Assembly (NCBI GenBank): GCA_030147455.1
Contig: JASKZU010000257.1
Coordinates: 1 to 6,490, forward strand
Reading direction: 5' to 3'
DNA from: Planococcus sp. (in: firmicutes)
GTDB lineage: Bacteria; Bacillota; Bacilli; Bacillales_A; Planococcaceae
DNA length: 6,490 bases
Shown: positions 1-4,908 of the stretch, piece after piece
Position numbering within the stretch: position 1 is the stretch's first letter
Layout: each line of letters opens with the position of its first letter
Program-made: the position numbers and the translations under genes
Notes under the pieces: model-generated
Databases searched by the model: none
What the model saw: only the letters and a program-made list of their open reading frames with translations
What the model was told of the DNA's origin: nothing

Positions 1-154
1 AGAAGGCGAAACCGAAGTTCGGGAAATTTACCACATCGAACGCGGCTATTCGAATATTATCGAAAAACTCCGTGGTTTGGGTGCTGACATCCGCCGCGAA
101 ACAATTGATCCGGTAACAAGCGGCAAGAATGACCACAGTTCTGATGTAAATTGA
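1..154 (+). CDS. murA: UDP-N-acetylglucosamine 1-carboxyvinyltransferase (MurA), C-terminal fragment
   Basis: This is the last 50 residues of an enolpyruvyl transferase that starts before the window. The first complete codon is at position 2 and the TGA stop is at 152-154. MurA transfers enolpyruvate from PEP to UDP-GlcNAc in the cytoplasm, the first committed step of peptidoglycan synthesis. The visible part matches the conserved MurA C-terminus: a segment reading HIERGYSNIIEKLRGLGADI, followed by RR and a short acidic/polar tail. The catalytic Cys loop lies outside the window. Low-GC Gram-positives usually have two MurA paralogues, and the one next to rho in B. subtilis is murAB/murZ. Position therefore suggests that paralogue, but the fragment is too short to assign it from sequence. 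It is followed directly by the rho region with no glpX between. Confidence 0.85.
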   Translation, partial: EGETEVREIYHIERGYSNIIEKLRGLGADIRRETIDPVTSGKNDHSSDVN

Positions 155-176
155 CTTTTTGGCTGCTTTTCCTTAT

Positions 177-206
177 TTGCTGTAATGGGTAAGCAGATTT
201 TATACT
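177..206 (+). promoter_or_regulatory. weak candidate promoter for rho
   Basis: A -10 of TATACT (201-206, five of six consensus bases) lies 18 nt after TTGCTG (177-182, three of six). Transcription would start near 213, placing the 216-239 hairpin at the very 5' end of the rho mRNA. The -35 is poor, so this is only a candidate. No better sigma-A pair was found between the hairpin and the rho start. Confidence 0.3.
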
Positions 207-215
207 CCCAATAAC

Positions 216-245
216 GGGCCCGGCTTTTTGGCTGGGCCCCTTCTT
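216..245 (+). terminator. GC-rich hairpin after murA, probable intrinsic terminator
   Basis: Bases 216-225 pair with 230-239 to give a 10-bp stem (six G:C pairs, then four pairs of which two are G:U) around a TTTT loop. The following tract, 240-247, is a broken CTTCTTT run, so termination may be partial. It lies 62 nt after the murA stop and 78 nt before the rho start. It could end the murA transcript, or it could be the 5' stem-loop of a rho transcript started just upstream. The sequence does not decide between these. Confidence 0.6.
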
Positions 246-316
246 TACTGACTCCAGAATACAAGCACGCCTCCAGCAATTCCTGAAACTAAAGATAAGA
301 GTGGTGTCCAATAAAA

Positions 317-1603
317 ATGGCAACGATGACAATTTCCGCATTAGAGAATATGACGCTCAAAGAGCTGTATAGCCTTGCGAAGCAATATAAACTGAACAAC
401 TACAGCAAATTAACCAAAAAAGAGCTGATTTTCGCTATTTTGAAAACACGTGCGGAGCAAGAAGGCTTCTTTTTCATGGAAGGTGTGCTCGAAATTATCC
501 AATCGGAAGGATTCGGCTTTTTACGCCCGATCAACTATTCTCCGAGTTCACAGGACATTTATATATCAGCTTCGCAAATCCGCCGCTTTGATCTGAGAAA
601 CGGCGACAAAGTATCTGGAAAAGTGCGTCCGCCAAAAGAAAACGAGCGTTACTTTGGATTGCTTCAAGTAGAAGCGGTAAACGGTGAAGATCCGGAAGTG
701 GCTAAAGAGCGGGTTCATTTCCCAGGCCTTACCCCGTTATATCCTGATCGCCATATCCGCCTGGAAACAGGACCTGAACATCTGTCCACGCGTATTATGG
801 ATTTGGTCACGCCGGTCGGATTTGGCCAGCGCGGATTGATCGTAGCGCCGCCGAAGGCCGGAAAGACGATGCTGTTGAAAGAGATCGCCAATGCAGTGAC
901 CGCCAATCACCCAGAAGCGGAATTGATTGTCCTGTTGATTGACGAACGTCCTGAGGAAGTTACGGACATCGAGCGCTCTGTAGATGCAGATGTGGTGTCA
1001 TCGACATTCGATGAAGTGCCGGAAAACCACGTGAAAGTAGCTGAACTGGTACTTGAACGTGCAATGCGCCTCGTTGAGCATAAGCGGGATGTGGTGATTT
1101 TAATGGATTCCATTACCCGTTTGGCCCGTGCATACAACTTGGTCATTCCACCGAGCGGCCGAACGCTGTCTGGCGGGATCGATCCTGCAGCTTTCCATCG
1201 TCCGAAACGCTTTTTCGGGGCTGCCCGCAACATCGAAGAAGGCGGCAGTTTGACCATCCTGGCAACGGCGCTTGTCGACACAGGCTCGCGAATGGACGAA
1301 GTGATTTACGAGGAATTCAAAGGGACCGGCAATATGGAGCTGCATTTGGACCGAAGCCTCGCCGAACGCCGGATTTTCCCGGCGCTTGATATTCGCCGTT
1401 CCGGAACGCGCAAGGAAGAATTGTTGATGGATCGCTCGCAGCTTGATAAACTATGGTCTATCCGCAAAACATTCTCGGACACACCGGACTTTACAGAACG
1501 ATTTATGAAAAAACTGGTGCGTTTTAACAGCAACGAAGAATTTTTTGAACAGCTAAAGAGCGAGACGAAAACAGTTCGCAGCACATCACGCAAGCCGAAT
1601 TGA
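317..1603 (+). CDS. rho: transcription termination factor Rho
   Basis: 428 residues, close to the 427 I recall for B. subtilis Rho. Rho is a hexameric RNA-dependent ATPase/helicase that loads on C-rich RNA and releases RNA polymerase. Domains in order: Rho N-terminal helical domain (about 5-47), cold-shock-like RNA-binding domain (about 52-122) with RNP1-like GFGFLR at 65-70, then the RecA-type ATPase. Walker A is APPKAGKT (177-184), the LLIDERPEEVTD segment is at 206-217, Walker B ends in ILMD (261-264), the Q-loop LSGGIDP is at 284-290, the R-loop FKGTGNMEL at 334-342, and the arginine-finger region GTRKEELL at 363-370. The ATG at 317 aligns with the B. subtilis start, and an in-frame TAA lies just upstream at 296-298. 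The Shine-Dalgarno is weak (GTGG at 301-304), so translation may be low. No intrinsic terminator follows, so some transcripts may run into rpmE. Confidence 0.98.
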   Translation: MATMTISALENMTLKELYSLAKQYKLNNYSKLTKKELIFAILKTRAEQEGFFFMEGVLEIIQSEGFGFLRPINYSPSSQDIYISASQIRRFDLRNGDKVSGKVRPPKENERYFGLLQVEAVNGEDPEVAKERVHFPGLTPLYPDRHIRLETGPEHLSTRIMDLVTPVGFGQRGLIVAPPKAGKTMLLKEIANAVTANHPEAELIVLLIDERPEEVTDIERSVDADVVSSTFDEVPENHVKVAELVLERAMRLVEHKRDVVILMDSITRLARAYNLVIPPSGRTLSGGIDPAAFHRPKRFFGAARNIEEGGSLTILATALVDTGSRMDEVIYEEFKGTGNMELHLDRSLAERRIFPALDIRRSGTRKEELLMDRSQLDKLWSIRKTFSDTPDFTERFMKKLVRFNSNEEFFEQLKSETKTVRSTSRKPN

Positions 1604-1607
1604 TTGC

Positions 1608-1636
1608 TTGCAAAGATTGTTGGAATTTGATATGAT
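1608..1636 (+). promoter_or_regulatory. sigma-A type promoter for rpmE
   Basis: TTGCAA (1608-1613) and TATGAT (1631-1636) are separated by exactly 17 nt. The -10 matches consensus at five of six positions and the -35 at four of six. It begins four bases after the rho stop. The predicted start near 1643 would give an rpmE leader of about 112 nt that contains the hairpin at 1661-1700. Confidence 0.6.
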
Positions 1637-1642
1637 TATGAA

Positions 1643-1754
1643 AGTGAAACAAATACAGTGCTATTGCATATACGGCCTAAAGAGCCGTGTAAGGCAATAG
1701 TCAAAATAGATGAAACTCTGTTCCAGATGGTTCAGGGCGGGAGGAGAAAAAATT
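1643..1754 (+). ncRNA. structured rpmE 5' leader, candidate L31 autoregulatory leader
   Basis: The leader contains a long hairpin. Bases 1661-1667 (CTATTGC) pair with 1694-1700 (GCAATAG). Bases 1669-1676 pair with 1684-1691, including ACGGC with GCCGT. The two helices are separated by a small asymmetric internal loop (A1668 opposite A1692 and G1693) and capped by the loop CTAAAGA (1677-1683). No T-run follows, so it is not an intrinsic terminator. Further down, 1716-1723 can pair imperfectly with the Shine-Dalgarno region 1739-1746, which would hide the ribosome site. Ribosomal-protein leaders that bind their own product, including ones for L31, are known in several bacterial groups. That this is one is an inference from structure and position. 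Confidence 0.5.
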
Positions 1755-1970
1755 ATGAAAACAGGTATTCATCCAGAGTACAAAACAGCAACAGTGACTT
1801 GCTCATGCGGCAACTCATTCGAAACAGGTTCAGTAAAGGAAAACATCAACGTTGAGCTTTGCTCAGAATGCCATCCTTTCTACACTGGACGCCAGAAATT
1901 CGCAGCTGCAGACGGCCGCGTAGACCGTTTCAACAAAAAATACGGTCTTAAAGAAGAAATCAACAACTAA
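1755..1970 (+). CDS. rpmE: 50S ribosomal protein bL31, zinc-binding (C+) form
   Basis: 71 residues, slightly longer than the 66 I recall for B. subtilis RpmE. bL31 sits at the central protuberance of the large subunit and helps bridge it to the 30S head. All four zinc ligands of the C+ type are present: C16 and C18 in the CSC motif, and C36 and C39 in CSECH. This is therefore not the zinc-free RpmE2/YtiA paralogue that replaces it under zinc starvation. The strongly conserved HPFYTGRQKF and GRVDRFNKKYG stretches are at 40-49 and 54-64. An excellent ribosome site, GGAGGAG (1740-1746), lies 8 nt before the ATG at 1755. The gene appears monocistronic from its own promoter and ends at a strong terminator. 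The extra C-terminal EEINN is a small extension. Confidence 0.98.
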   Translation: MKTGIHPEYKTATVTCSCGNSFETGSVKENINVELCSECHPFYTGRQKFAAADGRVDRFNKKYGLKEEINN

Positions 1971-1979
1971 GTCATTCTG

Positions 1980-2019
1980 TACCTGTCCGGCGCGAGAACG
2001 CCGGATGGGTATTTTTTTT
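1980..2019 (+). terminator. intrinsic terminator of rpmE
   Basis: Bases 1980-1992 pair with 1999-2011 around the loop CGAGAA (1993-1998). The core CCGGCG/CGCCGG is perfect and the outer pairs include two G:U wobbles. A run of eight T (2012-2019) follows at once. It starts 10 nt after the rpmE stop and separates rpmE from tdk. Confidence 0.92.
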
Positions 2020-2061
2020 CGTCAATGAGCGGAAAAATTCAATTACATAGCAGAAAAATGA

Positions 2062-2089
2062 TAGGCATGCCGTTTGTTTTTGGTATGAT
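2062..2089 (+). promoter_or_regulatory. extended -10 promoter for tdk
   Basis: TATGAT (2084-2089) is preceded by TG at 2081-2082, forming an extended -10 (TGGTATGAT). A -35-like TAGGCA (2062-2067, four of six) lies 16 nt upstream. The predicted start near 2095-2096 is downstream of the alternative ATG at 2090, which supports the tdk start at 2123. Confidence 0.55.
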
Positions 2090-2107
2090 ATGAACAGTAA
2101 CTGTTTG

Positions 2108-2114
2108 AAAGGGG
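2108..2114 (+). promoter_or_regulatory. ribosome binding site that fixes the tdk start
   Basis: AAAGGGG lies 8 nt before the ATG at 2123. The earlier in-frame ATG at 2090 has no Shine-Dalgarno sequence and overlaps the promoter. Confidence 0.75.
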
Positions 2115-2122
2115 TCAGCACT

Positions 2123-2716
2123 ATGTACGTCATGAAACAAACCGGTTGGATTGAACTTATTTGCGGCAGCATGTTTTCCGGAAAATCTGAGGAATTGATT
2201 CGCCGCGTTCGTCGCGCGCAATTCGCTAAACAAAAAATTGCTGTGTTCAAACCGAAAATCGATAACCGCTATAGCGAGGAAGCGGTGGTGTCGCATAATG
2301 GAACAACAGTCATCGCACTGCCAATCGGAGATTCAAGCGAAATGGCTGATTACATCACCGATGAGTTTGATATTATTGCCATTGATGAAGCGCAGTTTTT
2401 CGATATGGAACTCATCCACCGTGTACAGCAATTGGCCGACCATGGATTCCGCGTCATTATTGCAGGGCTGGACCAGGATTTCCGTGGAGAGCCGTTCGGT
2501 CCAATGCCATCGCTTTTGTCAATTGCTGAGCAAGTAACCAAACTGCAGGCAGTCTGCACAGTTTGCGGATCGCCTGCAAGCCGTACCCAGCGGCTGATCG
2601 ATGGCAAGCCGGCCGGTTCAGATGATCCCATCATCTTGGTTGGTGCTTCTGAAGCTTACGAGCCGCGCTGCCGCCACCACCATGAAGTGCCTGCCGGTGT
2701 AACCGTAGCTGAGTAA
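2123..2716 (+). CDS. tdk: thymidine kinase (TK1 type)
   Basis: 197 residues, about the family's usual length. It phosphorylates thymidine to dTMP with ATP in the pyrimidine salvage pathway in the cytoplasm. The P-loop GSMFSGKS is at 15-22. The Walker B/catalytic stretch IIAIDEAQFF is at 84-93, with E89 the expected catalytic base. AGLDQDFRGEPFGPMP (114-129) is the conserved TK1 segment. The structural zinc site shows C145 and C148 (CTVC), then C183 and H186 (CRHH). The thymidine-binding lasso lies between them, with TQRLIDGKPA at 155-164. The start at 2123 is chosen because MYVMKQTGW aligns with the B. subtilis N-terminus and has a good ribosome site. Starting at 2090 would add 11 residues before the conserved start. 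The gene has its own promoter and no obvious terminator before prfA. Confidence 0.97.
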   Translation: MYVMKQTGWIELICGSMFSGKSEELIRRVRRAQFAKQKIAVFKPKIDNRYSEEAVVSHNGTTVIALPIGDSSEMADYITDEFDIIAIDEAQFFDMELIHRVQQLADHGFRVIIAGLDQDFRGEPFGPMPSLLSIAEQVTKLQAVCTVCGSPASRTQRLIDGKPAGSDDPIILVGASEAYEPRCRHHHEVPAGVTVAE

Positions 2717-2724
2717 CTAGCGGA

Positions 2725-2751
2725 TTGATCAAATTAAAAAAATAGTACAAT
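2725..2751 (+). promoter_or_regulatory. weak candidate promoter for prfA-prmC
   Basis: TTGATC (2725-2730, four of six) and TACAAT (2746-2751, five of six) are separated by 15 nt, which is short for sigma-A. Because no terminator follows tdk, read-through from the tdk promoter may supply part of the prfA transcript. Confidence 0.35.
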
Positions 2752-2782
2752 TCATTGATTAAAAAGAGAAAATGAATTCATT
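2749..2782 (+). repeat. AATTCATT direct repeat and overlapping 12-bp palindrome
   Basis: AATTCATT occurs at 2749-2756 and again at 2775-2782. The second copy is half of a perfect 12-bp palindrome, AATGAATTCATT (2771-2782). The first copy can also pair fully with AATGAATT (2771-2778). The region is A/T-rich, so chance is a real possibility. The function is unknown. Confidence 0.5.
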
Positions 2783-2794
2783 ATAGAAAAAACT

Positions 2795-2799
2795 AGGGG
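2795..2799 (+). promoter_or_regulatory. ribosome binding site that fixes the prfA start
   Basis: AGGGG lies 8 nt before the ATG at 2808. The in-frame GTG at 2799 overlaps this site, so it cannot use it. Confidence 0.75.
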
Positions 2800-2807
2800 T
2801 GGAAGAG

Positions 2808-3887
2808 ATGTTTGACCGTTTACAGTCTGTGGAAGATAGGTATGATCGTCTCAATGAAATGCTGAGCGATCCGGAAGTAGTCAGCGACACGAAAAAGCTT
2901 CGTGAATATTCGAAAGAACAGTCTGATTTGCAGGAAACGGTAGAAGCATACCGTGAATATAAAGAAGTGCAGGCACAATTGTCAGATGCGAAAGCCATGT
3001 TTGACGAGAAAATGGATGCAGACATGCGCGAGATGGTCAAAGAAGAAGTGGCAGAACTTGAAGACCGTTCCAAGGAATTAGAAGAACGCCTTCATATTTT
3101 GTTGATTCCAAAAGATCCGAATGACGACAAAAACGTCATCATGGAAGTGCGCGGTGCTGCAGGTGGAGATGAAGCAGCACTGTTTGCTGGAGATTTGTTC
3201 AAGATGTATTCGCGTTTTGCAGAGGCCAATGGCTGGAAAGTACAGATCATGGACTCGAACCCGACTGAAATCGGCGGTTTCAAAGAATTGGTCTTTATGG
3301 TTTCCGGAAAAGGCGCTTATTCCAAACTGAAATACGAAAACGGCGCCCATCGTGTACAACGTGTTCCGGAAACAGAATCCGGAGGACGGATTCATACATC
3401 AACTGCAACTGTTGCCTGCTTGCCGGAAGTCGAAGAAGTCGAAGTCGATATTCATGACAATGATATTCGCGTTGATACCTATGCCTCTTCAGGAGCTGGC
3501 GGCCAGTCGGTCAACACAACGATGTCGGCAGTCCGTTTGACACATTTGCCGACGAATATTGTTGTTACATGCCAGGACGAAAAATCCCAAATTAAAAACA
3601 AAGCAAGCGCCATGAAAGTTCTTCGCGCGCGCGTCTACGAAAAGTTCCAGCAAGAGGCACAGGCAGAATATGATTCTGTCCGTAAGTCCGCTGTCGGAAC
3701 AGGGGACCGTTCAGAACGGATCCGTACGTATAATTTTCCTCAAAACCGTGTAACAGATCACCGCATCGGTTTGACAATCCAAAAGCTGGATCAAATATTG
3801 CAAGGCAAGATGGACGAAATTATTGATGCATTGGTAATTGATGAACAATCTACGAAAATGGAGAGTTTGAACAATGAACAAAGTTGA
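2808..3887 (+). CDS. prfA: peptide chain release factor 1 (RF1)
   Basis: 359 residues, compared with about 356 in B. subtilis. RF1 reads UAA and UAG stop codons in the ribosomal A site and triggers hydrolysis of peptidyl-tRNA. An N-terminal helical PCRF domain (about 1-110) is rich in charged heptad-like sequence. The stop-codon recognition domain carries the RF1-type P-x-T motif as PET (187-189) inside VPETESGGRIHTSTA. This distinguishes it from RF2, which has SPF. The catalytic GGQ is at 231-233 within SSGAGGQSVN, and Q233 is the expected methylation site for PrmC. GDRSERIRTYNFPQNRVTDH (299-318) is the conserved late segment. The ATG at 2808 is chosen by its ribosome site and by alignment of MFDRLQSVE with B. 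subtilis MLDRLQSVE. The last 14 bases overlap prmC. Confidence 0.98.
   Translation: MFDRLQSVEDRYDRLNEMLSDPEVVSDTKKLREYSKEQSDLQETVEAYREYKEVQAQLSDAKAMFDEKMDADMREMVKEEVAELEDRSKELEERLHILLIPKDPNDDKNVIMEVRGAAGGDEAALFAGDLFKMYSRFAEANGWKVQIMDSNPTEIGGFKELVFMVSGKGAYSKLKYENGAHRVQRVPETESGGRIHTSTATVACLPEVEEVEVDIHDNDIRVDTYASSGAGGQSVNTTMSAVRLTHLPTNIVVTCQDEKSQIKNKASAMKVLRARVYEKFQQEAQAEYDSVRKSAVGTGDRSERIRTYNFPQNRVTDHRIGLTIQKLDQILQGKMDEIIDALVIDEQSTKMESLNNEQS
3860..3865 (+). promoter_or_regulatory. ribosome binding site of prmC inside prfA
   Basis: GGAGAG lies 8 nt before the prmC ATG at 3874 and is within the last codons of prfA. This arrangement favours translational coupling. Confidence 0.7.
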
Positions 3888-4749
3888 AACCTTGGCTAAA
3901 GTTGGATTCGTTTATGAGGCACTGGATAATGCGAAAATGTATTTGAGAGAAAATGGGCGTGAGGAAGTGCCGGCGCGTTTGTTGCTTCAGCATGAACTGG
4001 GCCTCGATTATTCGGGCTTGATAGCAGCCATGCGCGAAAAAATTGATAGCGCTCGCGTCGAATCATTTTGGAACAATGTGGAAGAATTGGTTCAAGGCGT
4101 ACCTGTACAGCATTTGACGGGGGTCGAGCAATTTTACGGCAGAACGTTTTGCGTTTCACCGGCTGTTTTGATTCCGCGTCCCGAAACAGAGGAATTGGTG
4201 GAAGAAGCAGTCAAATTAAAACGCAAAGTATTTGGTGATCAAGAAATCGAAGCAGCTGATATTGGAACGGGAAGCGGCGTTATTGCTGTTACGTTGAAAT
4301 GTGAATTGCCGGAAGCAGAAGTTGTGGCGACCGATATTTCGAAAGAAGCTTTGTTTGTCGCTGAACGCAATGCAGAAACGCTGTTGGCTGATGTTTGCTT
4401 TGTACAGGGAGATCTTGCGGCGCCATTAGCTTCTAGAAAATGGGACATGATCTTGTCAAATCCTCCTTATATTGCTTATCACGAGGCTCCGGCTTTGGCA
4501 GATACTGTGAGGGAATATGAACCGCACGAAGCATTGTTTGCAGACCGTGATGGAATGGCGGCTTACGAACAATTGGCTGAACAATTGCCGAAGCTGATTA
4601 ACCGGCCTGGAATCATCGGCTTAGAAATCGGCAGCAGCCAAGGCGAGGCCGTTGTTGAGCTGTTTGAAAATGCATTGCCGGACGCGCACGTCTATTGCAA
4701 AAAAGATATCAACAAACGTGATCGCATGGTTTTTTGCATACTGACTTAA
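3874..4749 (+). CDS. prmC: release factor glutamine N5-methyltransferase
   Basis: 291 residues, normal length. PrmC (HemK) methylates the glutamine of the GGQ motif in RF1 and RF2 using S-adenosylmethionine, which raises release efficiency. The N-terminal helical domain (about 1-75) is followed by GVPVQHLTGVEQFYGR (75-90) and LIPRPETEELVEE (99-111), which are typical of the family. SAM-binding motif I is ADIGTGSGVIAV (128-139) and the acidic ribose-binding residue is likely D154 in VATDIS. The catalytic NPPY signature is at 196-199, and YEPHEALFADRDG (215-227) is also family-typical. It overlaps prfA by 14 nt in a different frame, so its substrate and the enzyme are made from one message. In B. 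subtilis spoIIR lies a short way downstream, but here ywlC follows after 88 nt. No intrinsic terminator is seen. Confidence 0.97.
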   Translation: MNKVETLAKVGFVYEALDNAKMYLRENGREEVPARLLLQHELGLDYSGLIAAMREKIDSARVESFWNNVEELVQGVPVQHLTGVEQFYGRTFCVSPAVLIPRPETEELVEEAVKLKRKVFGDQEIEAADIGTGSGVIAVTLKCELPEAEVVATDISKEALFVAERNAETLLADVCFVQGDLAAPLASRKWDMILSNPPYIAYHEAPALADTVREYEPHEALFADRDGMAAYEQLAEQLPKLINRPGIIGLEIGSSQGEAVVELFENALPDAHVYCKKDINKRDRMVFCILT

Positions 4750-4761
4750 TTTGTGTATAAC
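4734..4761 (+). promoter_or_regulatory. candidate ywlC promoter overlapping a DnaA box
   Basis: TATAAC (4756-4761, five of six) lies 16 nt after TTGCAT (4734-4739, three of six). The -10 shares bases 4756-4760 with the DnaA box at 4752-4760. If the promoter is real, bound DnaA should block it. The -35 is weak, so the call is tentative. Confidence 0.3.
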
Positions 4762-4908
4762 TAATTAGAGTTGAAGTGAAGTTATCCACTGAATGTGGAT
4801 AAGGAAACTAAAACCTTATTGTAATGGAGATGTTTAGGTGGATACTAAAACAATTCTTGTGGATGAAAATGTGAATAACGACGTAAGTTATGAACAGGCT
4901 GTGGATTT
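4752..4908. promoter_or_regulatory. DnaA-box cluster across the ywlC start
   Basis: Compared with the consensus TTATNCACA, the sites are: 4752-4760 minus strand TTATACACA (exact); 4782-4790 plus TTATCCACT (one mismatch); 4794-4802 minus TTATCCACA (exact); 4858-4866 minus TCATCCACA (one mismatch); 4870-4878 minus TTATTCACA (exact); 4888-4896 plus TTATGAACA (one mismatch); 4900-4908 minus AAATCCACA (two mismatches). With equal base frequencies, 160 bp on two strands should hold well under 0.01 exact matches by chance. The cluster spans the prmC-ywlC gap and the first 24 codons of ywlC. DnaA is the replication initiator and also a transcription factor. From memory, the B. subtilis ywlC region is one of its binding sites away from oriC. 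DnaA binding here is inferred. Confidence 0.75.

Noticed and set aside
151..179. TTGACT at the murA stop as a rho promoter -35
   Set aside because: The sequence 17 nt downstream (TATTTG) is a poor -10.
907..1593. Long antisense ORFs across rho, and similar ones opposite prfA, prmC and ywlC
   Set aside because: They mirror the codon structure of strongly conserved + strand genes, have no ribosome sites, and are rich in Ser/Arg as expected for shadow frames.
1661..1700. Hairpin upstream of rpmE as a rho terminator
   Set aside because: There is no T-run after the stem and it lies downstream of the rpmE promoter, so a leader role fits better.
2090..2122. Upstream ATG for tdk giving 11 extra residues
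   Set aside because: It has no Shine-Dalgarno, overlaps the extended -10 promoter and adds residues before the conserved MYVMKQTGW start. The ATG at 2123 has AAAGGGG at proper spacing.
2799..2807. GTG start for prfA
   Set aside because: It sits within the AGGGGTGG ribosome site of the ATG at 2808 and would leave no spacing. Homologues begin at the ATG.
4782..4802. Hairpin after prmC as an intrinsic terminator
   Set aside because: The 8-bp stem is not followed by a T-run. The symmetry is explained by two inverted DnaA boxes.
4830..4874. Short ATG reading frame just before the ywlC GTG
   Set aside because: The ATG touches the GGAG site with no spacing, is out of frame, and stops after 14 codons.
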